From: Lishizhenia sp965656535 | GTDB taxonomy: Bacteria > Bacteroidota > Bacteroidia > Flavobacteriales_D > Crocinitomicaceae | NCBI GenBank assembly: GCA_965656535.1 | Contig: CBFHKX010000001.1 | Coordinates: forward strand, 310,001 to 374,000 | DNA length: 64,000 nt | Reading direction: 5' to 3' | Part shown: piece by piece, positions 16,582 through 25,382 of the stretch | Numbering within the stretch: position 1 is the first letter of the stretch | Layout of the letters: every line of letters begins with the position of its first letter | Translations under genes and position numbers: made by a program | The notes under the pieces: model-generated | The model's input: only the letters and a program-made list of their open reading frames with translations | Databases searched by the model: none | Told to the model about the DNA's origin: nothing

Positions 16582-17163
16582 ATGCTTAAACTAAAATTAC
16601 CAACAGACCCGAGATGGGTAAGGTTAGTAGAAACCAATATAGAAGAAATTCTTACAGATCATGCTTGGTGCGAGCAAAAAGCAGCATCTAACGCATTATC
16701 AATAGTTGTACAAAATTCAGAATATCCAGAGTTGGTTACTAAAATGTTGGATTTAGCACAAGAGGAATTGGAGCACTTTCAGATGGTGCATGACATCATA
16801 AAAAAACGCGGATACAAACTTGGGTTAGAGCGCAAAGACAGTTACGTAAATGAGCTGTTTAAGTTTATGATAAACGGAGGCTCTAGAAATGATAGGTTGA
16901 TAGATAGACTGCTTTTCTCTGCAATGATAGAAGCACGTAGCTGTGAGCGTTTTAAAGTGCTTACAGATAATATAAATGATCCAGAGTTAAAAGAATTTTA
17001 CAATCAATTAATGATTTCTGAAGCCGGACATTACGTTCTTTTTATCAAAATGGCTAAAGAAATGACAGAAAGAACAGACGTGGATAAACGTTGGGCAGAA
17101 TGGTTAGAATACGAAGCAAAAGTGATACAGAACTATGGTAAACAAGAAACTATCCACGGTTAA
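16582..17163 (+). CDS. miaE: tRNA-(ms2io6A37) hydroxylase
   Basis: A 193-residue non-haem di-iron enzyme that hydroxylates the isopentenyl group of ms2i6A37 in tRNA. The N-terminus LPTDPRWVRLVETNIEEILT and DHAWCEQKAASNA match MiaE. The di-iron ligands are evident: Glu in DHAWCEQKA, EELEHF (Glu-x2-His), EARSCERF and SEAGHYVLF. The length is normal for the Bacteroidota type. The SH3-domain gene on the other strand overlaps its stop by four bases. Confidence 0.93.
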   Translation: MLKLKLPTDPRWVRLVETNIEEILTDHAWCEQKAASNALSIVVQNSEYPELVTKMLDLAQEELEHFQMVHDIIKKRGYKLGLERKDSYVNELFKFMINGGSRNDRLIDRLLFSAMIEARSCERFKVLTDNINDPELKEFYNQLMISEAGHYVLFIKMAKEMTERTDVDKRWAEWLEYEAKVIQNYGKQETIHG

Positions 17164-18050
17164 AAATCATCCATTTTATAGTTTTCTACCGTCTTTTTTC
17201 TACTCAAAGAAGGCACCAAACTTTCCCCATTCCAAATGTAGTAGGTTTGCGTATAAATTCTTTTTATGGCATCTGACTCATTTTTATTTTCTTCATTTGA
17301 CCAGTCTACGAAGTTGCTTTTTTTAATTACAAAGAACTTCTCGCCAGTTAAATCGCTTGGAAAAATAAATTCTTCATATTCACTGTATTCTGCGTCCGCC
17401 GTTCCGAATAAAGTTTCAGTGTGTTTAAACGCATTGTTGTAAAAGAAAAAATATTTTGTTCCGGTAGTACACCCGCAACCTCCTATACATGGTAAATCTA
17501 TTGTAAGTAGGTGGTCTAAATTTTTAAGTCCTGCACTGTTGTGATTAAATAATTGTCCCAAATACAAAGCATTGTTTGTAAAAGTTACGCAGTCTAGTTC
17601 AATATTGTTTTCTACCGCTTTTAATTGATAAACTTTTTCGGTTCTTTGATCTATAGAATCAATCAAACAACCCTTAATTGAAAATAAAAAATAGAGGTCA
17701 GGGTTGGCTGCGCTGCGCTGAACTTGTTGGGTTAGGCATCCACCCCAAATCCACCCGTTTCCTTTTTGCGTTTCAACTTTATACCAAGCGCTTTTAATTC
17801 CATTAAGGGTGAGGGTGTGTTCTGATTTTGAATGCAGATAAACACGACTACCAATGGGTAAGTTGTTTACTATTTTTGAATCAGTAGACGGTTTTACTCT
17901 TAGATTACTGCTATCTCTAAAAATAAAAATTGCGGGCTGACTTTCTTTAAACAGATAATTAGAGCCAGTTAAAAAATTCTTTTCACTACTGTTTTGGGCA
18001 AAAAAGCTAAAAGAAACAACAGTACATACGAGATAAAAGAAATATTTCAT
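17160..18050 (-). CDS. Exported SH3-domain protein
   Basis: A 296-residue protein with signal peptide MKYFFYLVCTVVSFSFFAQN. Residues about 45-105 form a bacterial SH3 domain (SNLRVKPSTDSKIVNNLPIG, then AWYKVETQKGNGWIWGGCL). The rest is beta-rich with a GCGCTTGTKYFFF segment around 192-204, including a Cys pair that could form a disulfide or bind metal. SH3b domains often bind cell wall or protein partners, so a periplasmic or surface role is likely; no enzyme motif is seen. Convergent with miaE. Confidence 0.7.
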   Translation of the reverse strand: MKYFFYLVCTVVSFSFFAQNSSEKNFLTGSNYLFKESQPAIFIFRDSSNLRVKPSTDSKIVNNLPIGSRVYLHSKSEHTLTLNGIKSAWYKVETQKGNGWIWGGCLTQQVQRSAANPDLYFLFSIKGCLIDSIDQRTEKVYQLKAVENNIELDCVTFTNNALYLGQLFNHNSAGLKNLDHLLTIDLPCIGGCGCTTGTKYFFFYNNAFKHTETLFGTADAEYSEYEEFIFPSDLTGEKFFVIKKSNFVDWSNEENKNESDAIKRIYTQTYYIWNGESLVPSLSRKKTVENYKMDDF

Positions 18051-18207
18051 GTGCTAAAAATAGTACTTACCACTATCTATCTTTATGTTTTAAAAAAATA
18101 GAATAGGTTGGTTTATTATTCGTATTTATTTTTTGCAGATGCGTTTTTTTATTGAAAGTAAGAACAATCTGTAATACTTGGTGTTTGTGAGTTATATTAA
18201 TGTAAAC

Positions 18208-20586
18208 ATGAGTAAAATTAAAAGTATTCTGTTGTTAGTAGTTTCATTTATTGCAACTACAACTGCTATGGCGCAAAGCGGAACGCTTGCCGGAACTGTT
18301 TCAGACGCAAAAACAGGTGAATTATTGTTTGGTGTGACGGTTAGGTTAGAAGGAGCCAACCTCGGAGCAGTTACGGATTTTAATGGTTTTTACGAAATCA
18401 AAAATGTTCCAACAAAAGCATACACAGTAAAAGCATCTTTGTTAGATTATCAAGATGAGGTGGTGTTTAACATTGTGGTTAAGTCTGCCGGAACTCCAGA
18501 TCTCAATTTTGAAATGAGGCAAGAAGCTTCTACGGAGATTGAGGGTGTAGAAATTGTGGCTAGTCCTTTTAAAAAATCAACAGAAACACCGCTTTCAAGT
18601 AATAAACTATCTGCAGAAGAGATAGCAACTTATCCTGGTGGAAACAATGATATTGCAAAAGTAGTTCAATCATTACCAGGAGTTGGAGGGTCTGCTGGAG
18701 GATTTAGAAACGACATTATAATTAGAGGTGGTGCACCAAATGAAAATGTATATTATTTAGATGGGATTGAGATACCAAACATCAACCATTTTTCTACTCA
18801 GGGTTCGGCTGGAGGACCAGTTGGACTTTTAAACGTTTCTTTTTTCGAAGGTGTAACCCTTTCTGCAACCTCTTTTGGTGCACAGTATGACAACGCTTTA
18901 TCAGGTGTTCTGCAGTTCGATCAACGAATAGGGAACAGCAGAGAAATGCAAACCAACATTAGAGTAAGTAGCTCTGAAACAGCTTTAACATTAGAAGGTC
19001 CGTTATTTAGAGGAGATAAAAAACAAGCAAAAACCACCTATATTGTGTCTGCAAGAAGGTCGTACCTACAACTTTTATTTAAAGCCATTGGGTTACCGAT
19101 TCTTCCAGATTATTGGGATTATCAATACAAAATAAACCATAAGATTAACGCATATAATGATATAACTGTATTAGGTGTAGGAGCAATAGATAACTTTAAA
19201 GTTAATTTACCTGAAGACTTTACCGTTGACGAATTAAATGCAGTAGAACAAGTTCCTATAATTAATCAGTATAGCTCTACCTCAGGAATTACTTGGAGGA
19301 AAAGATTTAAAAATGTAAACGGGTTTATGACTACCTCTGCAAGTATTAATTTATTAAGAAACAATTTTAGTCGTTTTCAAGATAATGTTGCTCAAACAGG
19401 GTTGTTTTTAAACAATATTTCACAAGAGCAAGAAGCAAAAGTGCGTTACTATTATAAAAGATATTATCAGAAGTTTGAGCTTTCTGCTGGAGCAGTGATA
19501 CAAAATGCAGATTACAGAAATGACACTGAAGATTTAGTTAATAATTTCTCTTACGAAAACAGTTTAAACTTCTGGAGGTATGGAGCTTTTGTTCAAGCTA
19601 ATACTAAGGTTTTAAACAATCGATTGTCTATTTCTGGAGGCTTGCGTTTTGACGGAAATACTTTTACAGAAACGGGTAACGAGATTTATAGAACGCTGAG
19701 TCCACGTGTTGCTTTCTCTTACGCAGTAGATAAAACACAAAAGTGGTCAATAAACGCATCTGTAGGGAGATATTTTAAAATACCTCCCTATACCATCTTA
19801 GGCTTTAAAGATAATAACGGTGTTGAGGTAAATAGAGATGTGAAATACATTAAAAGCGATCATTATGTATTAGGAGTAGAGTATTTACCAACAAAATCTA
19901 CCAAACTAACAGTAGAAGGGTTTTTTAAACAGTACAGTGATTATCCTGTATCGGTAAACGATAGCGTTTCTTTAGCTAATCTAGGAGGAGACTTTTCTGT
20001 GCTCGGAAACGAACCAATTAGAAGTATTGGTTTAGGAAGAACATACGGAGTGGAGTTGCTTGCTCAACAAAAATTAGCAAAAAACTTTTATGGTATTTTA
20101 GCCCTTACATTTTTTCAGTCAGAATTTACTGGGTTTGATACAGATGAGTATATACCGTCCGCCTGGAACCAAGGAGTGCTAGCTAGTTTTACAGGAGGAT
20201 ATAAATTCGGGAAGAAAAAAAATTGGGAAGTTAGTTTGCGTGTGAGGTATTCGGGTCAAACCCCATATGCTCCGGTAGATGAAGCTGCAACACTTGCTAA
20301 TTATCCGGCAATTATTAAAGATTATACACGATTAGGAGAGGTAAAGTTAAACGCCTTTAATCAAACCGATTTGCGTATAGATAAAAAATGGAGTTTTGAT
20401 AATTGGGCGTTGGATATTTTCTTAGAAGTACAAAATTTACTCGCGCAAGTACAACCTTCAGAACCAGGATATGCGTTATTAAAAGAAGAGAATGGAACTG
20501 TGGTAACTCCACAAGAGCTCGTTCAATTGCCTTTAGCTACTGAAGGAAATGTTTTACCTTCTATAGGAATTGTAATTGATTTTTAA
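18208..20586 (+). CDS. TonB-dependent outer-membrane receptor with carboxypeptidase-like N-terminal domain
   Basis: A 793-residue receptor. The ATG at 18208 (MSKIKSILLLVVSFIATTT..AMAQ) gives a proper signal peptide; an in-frame start 30 bases earlier adds residues that would spoil it. Residues 25-110 are a CarboxypepD_reg-like beta-sandwich (GTVSDAKTGELLFGVTVRLE). A plug domain follows (NKLSAEEIATYPGGNNDIAK, IIIRGGAPNENVYYLDGIEI), then a 22-strand-type barrel ending in an aromatic residue (SIGIVIDF). No SusD partner is adjacent, so it is not an obvious polysaccharide-utilisation pair. Substrate unknown. It converges with the DUF1456 gene with a four-base overlap. Confidence 0.92.
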   Translation: MSKIKSILLLVVSFIATTTAMAQSGTLAGTVSDAKTGELLFGVTVRLEGANLGAVTDFNGFYEIKNVPTKAYTVKASLLDYQDEVVFNIVVKSAGTPDLNFEMRQEASTEIEGVEIVASPFKKSTETPLSSNKLSAEEIATYPGGNNDIAKVVQSLPGVGGSAGGFRNDIIIRGGAPNENVYYLDGIEIPNINHFSTQGSAGGPVGLLNVSFFEGVTLSATSFGAQYDNALSGVLQFDQRIGNSREMQTNIRVSSSETALTLEGPLFRGDKKQAKTTYIVSARRSYLQLLFKAIGLPILPDYWDYQYKINHKINAYNDITVLGVGAIDNFKVNLPEDFTVDELNAVEQVPIINQYSSTSGITWRKRFKNVNGFMTTSASINLLRNNFSRFQDNVAQTGLFLNNISQEQEAKVRYYYKRYYQKFELSAGAVIQNADYRNDTEDLVNNFSYENSLNFWRYGAFVQANTKVLNNRLSISGGLRFDGNTFTETGNEIYRTLSPRVAFSYAVDKTQKWSINASVGRYFKIPPYTILGFKDNNGVEVNRDVKYIKSDHYVLGVEYLPTKSTKLTVEGFFKQYSDYPVSVNDSVSLANLGGDFSVLGNEPIRSIGLGRTYGVELLAQQKLAKNFYGILALTFFQSEFTGFDTDEYIPSAWNQGVLASFTGGYKFGKKKNWEVSLRVRYSGQTPYAPVDEAATLANYPAIIKDYTRLGEVKLNAFNQTDLRIDKKWSFDNWALDIFLEVQNLLAQVQPSEPGYALLKEENGTVVTPQELVQLPLATEGNVLPSIGIVIDF

Positions 20587-20879
20587 TTACTCTTTCTTTC
20601 GCTGTATTTTCTAGAAGGACCTTTCTGTGTATTTTTTCCATGGTTGGGTTTGGTTGGCATTGGTCCACGCAAGTGAATTACCAAACCGTTTAAGAAGTTG
20701 CGTAGAACTTGATCTCCACACTCCACAAATTTTGGGTGCTCATCGTGTCTGCAAAACGAATTAATTTCAGACTTAGAAACTTTAAAATCTACAAGCTTAC
20801 AAATATCTACAATATCCACATCAGTTAGTTTATGAGCAACTCTTAGTTTCTTTAGAATATCGTTATTGGTTAAAGCCAT
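20583..20879 (-). CDS. DUF1456 (YehS-like) protein, shortened
   Basis: A 98-residue cytoplasmic protein. The DUF1456 repeat is clear: NNDILKKLRVAHKLTDVDIV, DFKVSKSEINSFCRHDEHPK, then VLRNFLNGLVIHLRG. YehS-type proteins usually carry two such repeats (about 150 residues); here the second is missing and replaced by a short basic Lys/Arg/Ser tail. Function unknown. A full TAnnTTTG element lies just upstream, so it has its own promoter. Confidence 0.85.
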   Translation of the reverse strand: MALTNNDILKKLRVAHKLTDVDIVDICKLVDFKVSKSEINSFCRHDEHPKFVECGDQVLRNFLNGLVIHLRGPMPTKPNHGKNTQKGPSRKYSERKSN

Positions 20880-20894
20880 TTTTTTTATTTGTTA

Positions 20895-20902
20895 CAAAGT
20901 TA
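20895..20902 (-). promoter_or_regulatory. -7 promoter element of the DUF1456 gene
   Basis: Minus-strand TAACTTTG, a full TAnnTTTG match 15 bases upstream of the ATG. Confidence 0.5.
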
Positions 20903-20939
20903 GGAGAATTTTTCAACTTTATTTTTCTTTAGTTAGAAG

Positions 20940-20990
20940 CAAGAGTATTGCATTACACCGTTTGTTTTAGTTTGATACTCTTGGCTTTTT
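20940..20990 (+). terminator. Plus-strand terminator-like hairpin
   Basis: CAAGAGTAT (20940-20948) pairs with ATACTCTTG (20975-20983) and is followed by GCTTTTT. The nearest plus-strand gene ends at 20586, with the antisense DUF1456 gene between, so it may end read-through from the receptor gene or an unseen small RNA. Confidence 0.5.
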
Positions 20991-21189
20991 AGAAAGTGAA
21001 ATCAGTTTTAGGTTTAATATTTTGTGATGTGTACTTTTATTGAGTGCAGAAAACGGCTAAAGTTTTAAGCTGACAAAAAAATTCAAATAGCTAGATATGC
21101 GCAAAACAAAAAGTAACTCAGTTTTTGTTTCTAAATTGCTGATATTTAACGCATGTAAGTAGTTATTCATAATTATAAACAAATTTAAA

Positions 21190-21627
21190 ATGAAGAAATT
21201 AATATATTTTTTGGTTATTATTTTAAGTCTCTCGTCTTGTAGAACAGCGTTGATTAAAAAAGGAGAACCTTTAGATTATATTGTGTTAGTTACTGGCGAT
21301 ACCCTATATGGTAAGGTAGATTATTTTAAAGAGGGATTTGCATGGAGTGAGTTTTATAAAAAGATAAGGCTAACAGAAATCAATGGAAAGAAAAGAAAAA
21401 TTAACCGTAAAAAAGTGCTGTCTTACCGAGTAAACGGATATGACTATGAAAGTTTTATGTTAAAAGAGGAATCAAGCCTGTTTCAAAATGGTCGTTTATT
21501 TGATTCTTACTATATTTCGGTTGTAGAGAAGATAGTAAAAAAGGAGTTTAAGTATGTGTTTGAAGTAGTTGACTTTTATAACAATAATTGTGGGAAGGAT
21601 GAACAGCGTCAGCATATACAGTATTAA
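21190..21627 (+). CDS. Small putative lipoprotein
   Basis: A 145-residue protein. MKKLIYFLVIILSLSSC ends in a lipobox-like LSSC, so Cys17 should be lipidated. The rest is small and basic (GEPLDYIVLVTGDTLYGKVD, then a Lys-rich stretch GKKRKINRKKVLSYRVNGYD), with a beta-rich pattern. The TGDTLYGKVDY pattern occurs in exported Bacteroidota proteins of unknown role. No operon partner is obvious; the transporter gene follows after 100 bases. Confidence 0.65.
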   Translation: MKKLIYFLVIILSLSSCRTALIKKGEPLDYIVLVTGDTLYGKVDYFKEGFAWSEFYKKIRLTEINGKKRKINRKKVLSYRVNGYDYESFMLKEESSLFQNGRLFDSYYISVVEKIVKKEFKYVFEVVDFYNNNCGKDEQRQHIQY

Positions 21628-21727
21628 AATTATAAAATTGGTAAAGTGAGTAGAGGTGTGTCTAATTTATTTTAATTCGCTAGCGAAGCCAAATTAAAGA
21701 GTAGATGTGTATTTAAAGAATAGTTCG

Positions 21728-22522
21728 ATGAATAAAACGGTATTTGATGTTGTTAAAATGGATTGTCCGTCAGAGGAAAACCTAATCCGAATGAGATTAG
21801 ATTACATAGACAGTATTGTAAATCTAGACTTTGATATTGCTAACCGAAAATTAACTGTTTTTCACAAAGGTCAACACAGTCACATCGAAAACGCCCTTAT
21901 TGAACTAAAGTTAGGAGCTAAGAAAGTAGCTACAGAACAAATACAAGACATAGAGTTTAACGATAATAAAAATCAGAGAAAACTACTCTATATTGTTCTT
22001 GCCATTAATTTTTCCTTTTTTCTTATTGAACTTAGTACAGGACTACTTTCAAAATCTATGGGATTGGTTGCAGATAGTTTAGATATGCTTGCAGATAGTT
22101 TTGTTTATGGAATAAGTTTATTGGCAGTAGGAGGGACCCTGATTCAGAAAAAAAGAGTTGCCAAACGTGCAGGATATTTTCAAATAATACTTGCTATTAT
22201 TGGTTTTATAGAAGTTTTAAGAAGATTTTTTGGAGAAGAAAAGCTTCCTGATTTTTCAACGATGATTCTTGTATCTATTTTTGCACTGGTGGCTAACGGA
22301 GTTTGTCTTTATGTTTTACAACAATCAAAAAATAAAGAAGATGCACACATAAAGGCCAGTATGATTTTTACGTCAAATGATGTGATTATTAACTTGGGAG
22401 TTATTGTAGCCGGAATATTGGTGCATTGGTTGAAAACTAGTGAACCAGATTTAATTGTAGGTACAATTGTGTTTATATTGGTAGTCAAAAGCGCATTTAG
22501 AATATTGAAATTAAGCAAATAA
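21728..22522 (+). CDS. Cation-diffusion-facilitator-like transporter with N-terminal domain
   Basis: A 264-residue membrane protein; ATG at 21728 is preferred to an upstream GTG. Residues 1-75 form a ferredoxin-like, HMA-type domain in which the usual CxxC is reduced to one Cys (VVKMDCPSEENLIRM). Six membrane helices follow. TM2 has DSLDMLADS and TM5 has SNDVIINLG, at the positions of the CDF metal site. Classical members have His/Asp pairs there; here the TM5 residue is Asn, so metal specificity is uncertain. There is no cytoplasmic C-terminal dimer domain. It probably exports a divalent cation from the cytoplasm. Confidence 0.8.
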   Translation: MNKTVFDVVKMDCPSEENLIRMRLDYIDSIVNLDFDIANRKLTVFHKGQHSHIENALIELKLGAKKVATEQIQDIEFNDNKNQRKLLYIVLAINFSFFLIELSTGLLSKSMGLVADSLDMLADSFVYGISLLAVGGTLIQKKRVAKRAGYFQIILAIIGFIEVLRRFFGEEKLPDFSTMILVSIFALVANGVCLYVLQQSKNKEDAHIKASMIFTSNDVIINLGVIVAGILVHWLKTSEPDLIVGTIVFILVVKSAFRILKLSK

Positions 22523-22573
22523 TAGAACGTTTATTGTTTTATAAATAAGCGTATTTAATAAAAGTGGTATAAC

Positions 22574-23839
22574 CTAACTTTGTTTGGGTGGGTTATTTAC
22601 CTTGTTTTTTTTCGGGTAGAATTTTTTCTTCTTTTTATTTGAGTTGTTTCCACCTTTGTAGCCTTTTGAATTACCTGTTTTTTTAATAAAAGGTTTCCAA
22701 ACGGGAGCTTCTCCAAACTCTTCAGGAGTAGGTACTTTTTCTATTTCTTGTTCAATTAGTTTTTCAATTTTATGAACCTTTTGAATATCTTTTTCATTTA
22801 CCAGTGTAAAAGCTTCTCCAGTGGTATTTGCTCTTGCCGTTCTTCCAACCCTATGTACATAATCAGCAGCATCATTTGGTACATCGTAATTAATTACCAT
22901 GTTAATTTCTTTGATGTCAATACCTCTGCTCATAACGTCTGTTGCAACCAGTATACGAATGCGTCTAGACCTAAATCCACGTAAAACTTCTTCTCTATTT
23001 TCCTGTTCTAAGTTGGATGAAATTCCTTTAGCTTTAAATCCATTTTTATTGAGTGCTTTTGTAATTTCTCCCACCTTCATCTTAGATGAGGTGAAAACAA
23101 TTATACTTTCAAAAGTTGGTCTTTCTTTAAAAATTTTACAAAGCACCTGTATTTTTTGATTTTCATGAGCCATATATATTTTATGGTCAACACCTTCTGC
23201 AGGTTTAGCAATGCCTAGATTAATTTCTTCTTGATTTTTTAATAAATCAGACGCAAGTCCTCTAATACTTTTAGCCATAGTTGCGCTAAAAAGAAGCGTT
23301 TGTCTTTTTTCAGGTAAGTATTTGATAATGGCTTTAAGATCATCAATAAACCCCATATCTAACATTCTGTCAGCTTCATCTAAAATTAGGTGTTTAACCT
23401 TGCTAAAGTTAGCGTTGTTCATTTTTAAATGCGACAAAAGTTTTCCTGGAGTAGCAACAATAATATCTGCGCCTCCGTTGAGTGCAGCTTTTTGATCATT
23501 CCATTTATCGCCAGATCCACCGCCGTAAATAGCCATAGAGCTTACAGAAATAAAGTAGGCCAAACCTTGAATTTGTTGTTCTATCTGTACAGCTAATTCG
23601 CGGGTTGGAACGAGTATTAAAGTATCTACACAATTGTTTTCATTGTGTGCTAGTTTGTGAAGAATAGGTAAAACAAATGCACCCGTTTTACCTGTACCCG
23701 TTTGTGCACAAGCTAAAATATCTTTATTATCTAAAATTTTAGGAATTGCAGCTTCTTGTATAGGTGTAGCATTTTCAAATCCCATGTAACCAATCGCTTC
23801 TAGCAATGATTCGTTTAGATTAAGTTCTGTAAATTTCAT
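22574..23839 (-). CDS. DEAD-box ATP-dependent RNA helicase, RhlE-like
   Basis: A 421-residue helicase with all core motifs: Q motif (MGFENATPIQEAAIP), Walker A AQTGTGKT, PTRELAVQ, DEAD, SAT, and in domain 2 VFTSSK, ATDVMSRGID and HRVGRTAR. The C-terminal tail is short, basic and Gly/Asn/Lys-rich, suiting RNA binding. RhlE-like enzymes remodel RNA and ribosome assembly intermediates, often in the cold. It is monocistronic, oriented against the transporter gene. Confidence 0.95.
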   Translation of the reverse strand: MKFTELNLNESLLEAIGYMGFENATPIQEAAIPKILDNKDILACAQTGTGKTGAFVLPILHKLAHNENNCVDTLILVPTRELAVQIEQQIQGLAYFISVSSMAIYGGGSGDKWNDQKAALNGGADIIVATPGKLLSHLKMNNANFSKVKHLILDEADRMLDMGFIDDLKAIIKYLPEKRQTLLFSATMAKSIRGLASDLLKNQEEINLGIAKPAEGVDHKIYMAHENQKIQVLCKIFKERPTFESIIVFTSSKMKVGEITKALNKNGFKAKGISSNLEQENREEVLRGFRSRRIRILVATDVMSRGIDIKEINMVINYDVPNDAADYVHRVGRTARANTTGEAFTLVNEKDIQKVHKIEKLIEQEIEKVPTPEEFGEAPVWKPFIKKTGNSKGYKGGNNSNKKKKKFYPKKNKVNNPPKQS

Positions 23840-23925
23840 CGAGCGTGAAGATACGGAATAAAGTTTAATTAGAAAGAGTAGGTAAGTCTGTATACAGTTT
23901 TAAACTGTTAACTACATTTAAGTAT

Positions 23926-24132
23926 TTAAATGTCAGTATCTAAAATATTTTGTACTCTACCAACTTCTCCAGTAGTTAGTTGCACTTTTATACCGTGTGG
24001 ATGATTGGGAGATTTTGTAAGAATTCTTTTTATTTCACCTTCAGTTAATTCTCCAGAACGTTGGTGGTGTTTCTTTACAATTTCTACAATATAGCCAACT
24101 TTAATTGCCGAGCGTTTTTGGTTCAAATCCAT
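23926..24132 (-). CDS. ywbE: YwbE-family protein (DUF2196)
   Basis: A 68-residue protein matching the YwbE family throughout: KRSAIKVGYIVEIVKKHHQR, ELTEGEIKRILTKSPNHPHG, IKVQLTTGEVGRVQNIL. It is a small SH3/KOW-like beta-barrel of unknown function that is widely conserved. A full -7 element begins five bases upstream of its ATG, so the mRNA is probably leaderless or nearly so. It is divergent from, and partly overlaps the upstream region of, the histidine kinase. Confidence 0.9.
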   Translation of the reverse strand: MDLNQKRSAIKVGYIVEIVKKHHQRSGELTEGEIKRILTKSPNHPHGIKVQLTTGEVGRVQNILDTDI

Positions 24133-24136
24133 GGGT

Positions 24137-24144
24137 CAAAAATA
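24137..24144 (-). promoter_or_regulatory. -7 promoter element of ywbE
   Basis: Minus-strand TATTTTTG, a full TAnnTTTG match directly in front of the ywbE start codon, implying a leaderless transcript. Confidence 0.4.
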
Positions 24145-24209
24145 CAAATACTTCAATTAATAAGACATTAGTTCAAAAATCTGTTATTTTTGAGGTAAAA
24201 TCAGAAACT

Positions 24210-25370
24210 TTGCCCACTAAAAAGCAAAAATATTACATCATTCTAATTACGATCGTTTCAGGCGTTTTAACTACATTGTTAGGTGTTTTTTGTTATTTCC
24301 TTCTTGGAATCCAAACCAATATACCTTTTATATTTTGGGGTTACACAGTTGCTGTTTTAGTTAATCTAGGCTTGTTTTTACTACATAAGAACCTAGATAT
24401 TTCCTATATTACTACAGCATTTCTGGTTTTTTTAGGGTCTTTTTTAGTAGCGATGTATTCGGGCGGAATAAGCAGTCCGATGATTTATATTTTGCCTTCA
24501 ATTATTATTGCTGGATATATTATGCGGAGAAAATACGGTAGATATACCGCTATTTTTATTTCACTTGCCGTATTGGCAATGTACCTATTAGAATTTGTGG
24601 ATGGTGCAATCAGTAACTATGTTCCTTTAGAATCGCAAGCAGAGTTTAGTTTACTTTCAATCATAATGTGCATCGTTATGTTAGGTGGTATTGTAGGAGA
24701 TTTCATGGCAAAAAACAGTTACCACGTTTACAAAGCTAAAAAGTACATCGAAATTCAAAACCAAGAAAAAGAAATACTACTGAAAGAAATACATCACAGA
24801 GTTAAAAACAATTTACAGATTGTGATGAGTTTATTAAAACTTCAAGGGTATTTAATAAAAGACGAGAAAACACTTCAAATTTTTGACGAAACCAGAGGAA
24901 GAATCTATTCCATGGCCTTAACACACGAGATGTTGTACAAAGGAGATGATTTGGCCAATATTGGCTACGATAAATATGTAGAAAGGTTAATTCTAAACCT
25001 TGTAGATTCTTTGAGTTTAGAAAAAGAAAAAGTATTTACAGATATACATATCCCAGAGGTAAAAATAAATCTAGACACTGCTATACCATTAGGTTTAGTA
25101 ATTAATGAAGTAATTACAAATGCGCTAAAGTATGGCGCAAACAGTGAAGGGCAAACGCATATTTTTATTAAACTATCTGTAATTGGTAAAGAAGGTTTCA
25201 TTTTAGAGATATCCGATACTGGAAAGGGAATTAATGAAGAGATAACGCATGAGAATTCTGATTCTTTAGGTCTACAGCTAATTCAAACCCTTGCAGAGCA
25301 ATTAGATGGTGAAATAACCAGAAAGTCAGAAGAGGGTACAAAATATACACTTATTTTTAAAGCGCAATAA
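24210..25370 (+). CDS. Sensor histidine kinase (HisKA_2 type), six-helix membrane sensor
   Basis: A kinase with six predicted membrane helices in its first half (the first is YYIILITIVSGVLTTLLGVF), then the phosphorylation box LLKEIHHRVKNNLQIVMSLL of the HisKA_2 family and a HATPase domain with N-box NEVITNALKYGA and G1 box ISDTGKGI. There is no in-frame ATG before the membrane region. The chosen start is TTG at 24210; an in-frame TTG at 24105 is the other candidate but would lie inside ywbE. The signal sensed is unknown; the orphan LytTR regulator at 6.8 kb is a possible partner. DinB and GNAT genes follow closely. Confidence 0.85.
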   Translation: MPTKKQKYYIILITIVSGVLTTLLGVFCYFLLGIQTNIPFIFWGYTVAVLVNLGLFLLHKNLDISYITTAFLVFLGSFLVAMYSGGISSPMIYILPSIIIAGYIMRRKYGRYTAIFISLAVLAMYLLEFVDGAISNYVPLESQAEFSLLSIIMCIVMLGGIVGDFMAKNSYHVYKAKKYIEIQNQEKEILLKEIHHRVKNNLQIVMSLLKLQGYLIKDEKTLQIFDETRGRIYSMALTHEMLYKGDDLANIGYDKYVERLILNLVDSLSLEKEKVFTDIHIPEVKINLDTAIPLGLVINEVITNALKYGANSEGQTHIFIKLSVIGKEGFILEISDTGKGINEEITHENSDSLGLQLIQTLAEQLDGEITRKSEEGTKYTLIFKAQ

Positions 25371-25382
25371 TCTAATTTAAAG

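Larger units (their letters stand above)
20880..21189. other. 310-base intergenic region
   Basis: No ORF is supported here. It holds the DUF1456 promoter element at its left end, a terminator-like hairpin on the plus strand at 20940-20990 without an obvious gene in front of it, and AT-rich DNA leading to the lipoprotein gene. Confidence 0.5.

Noticed and set aside
21676..21687. Palindrome TTCGCTAGCGAA before the CDF-like gene
   Set aside because: Short, isolated, without a T-run or a promoter at the right spacing; a chance occurrence is likely.
22529..22552. CGTTTATT...AATAAGCG stem after the CDF-like gene
   Set aside because: AT-rich imperfect stem with no T-run; too weak to call a terminator.
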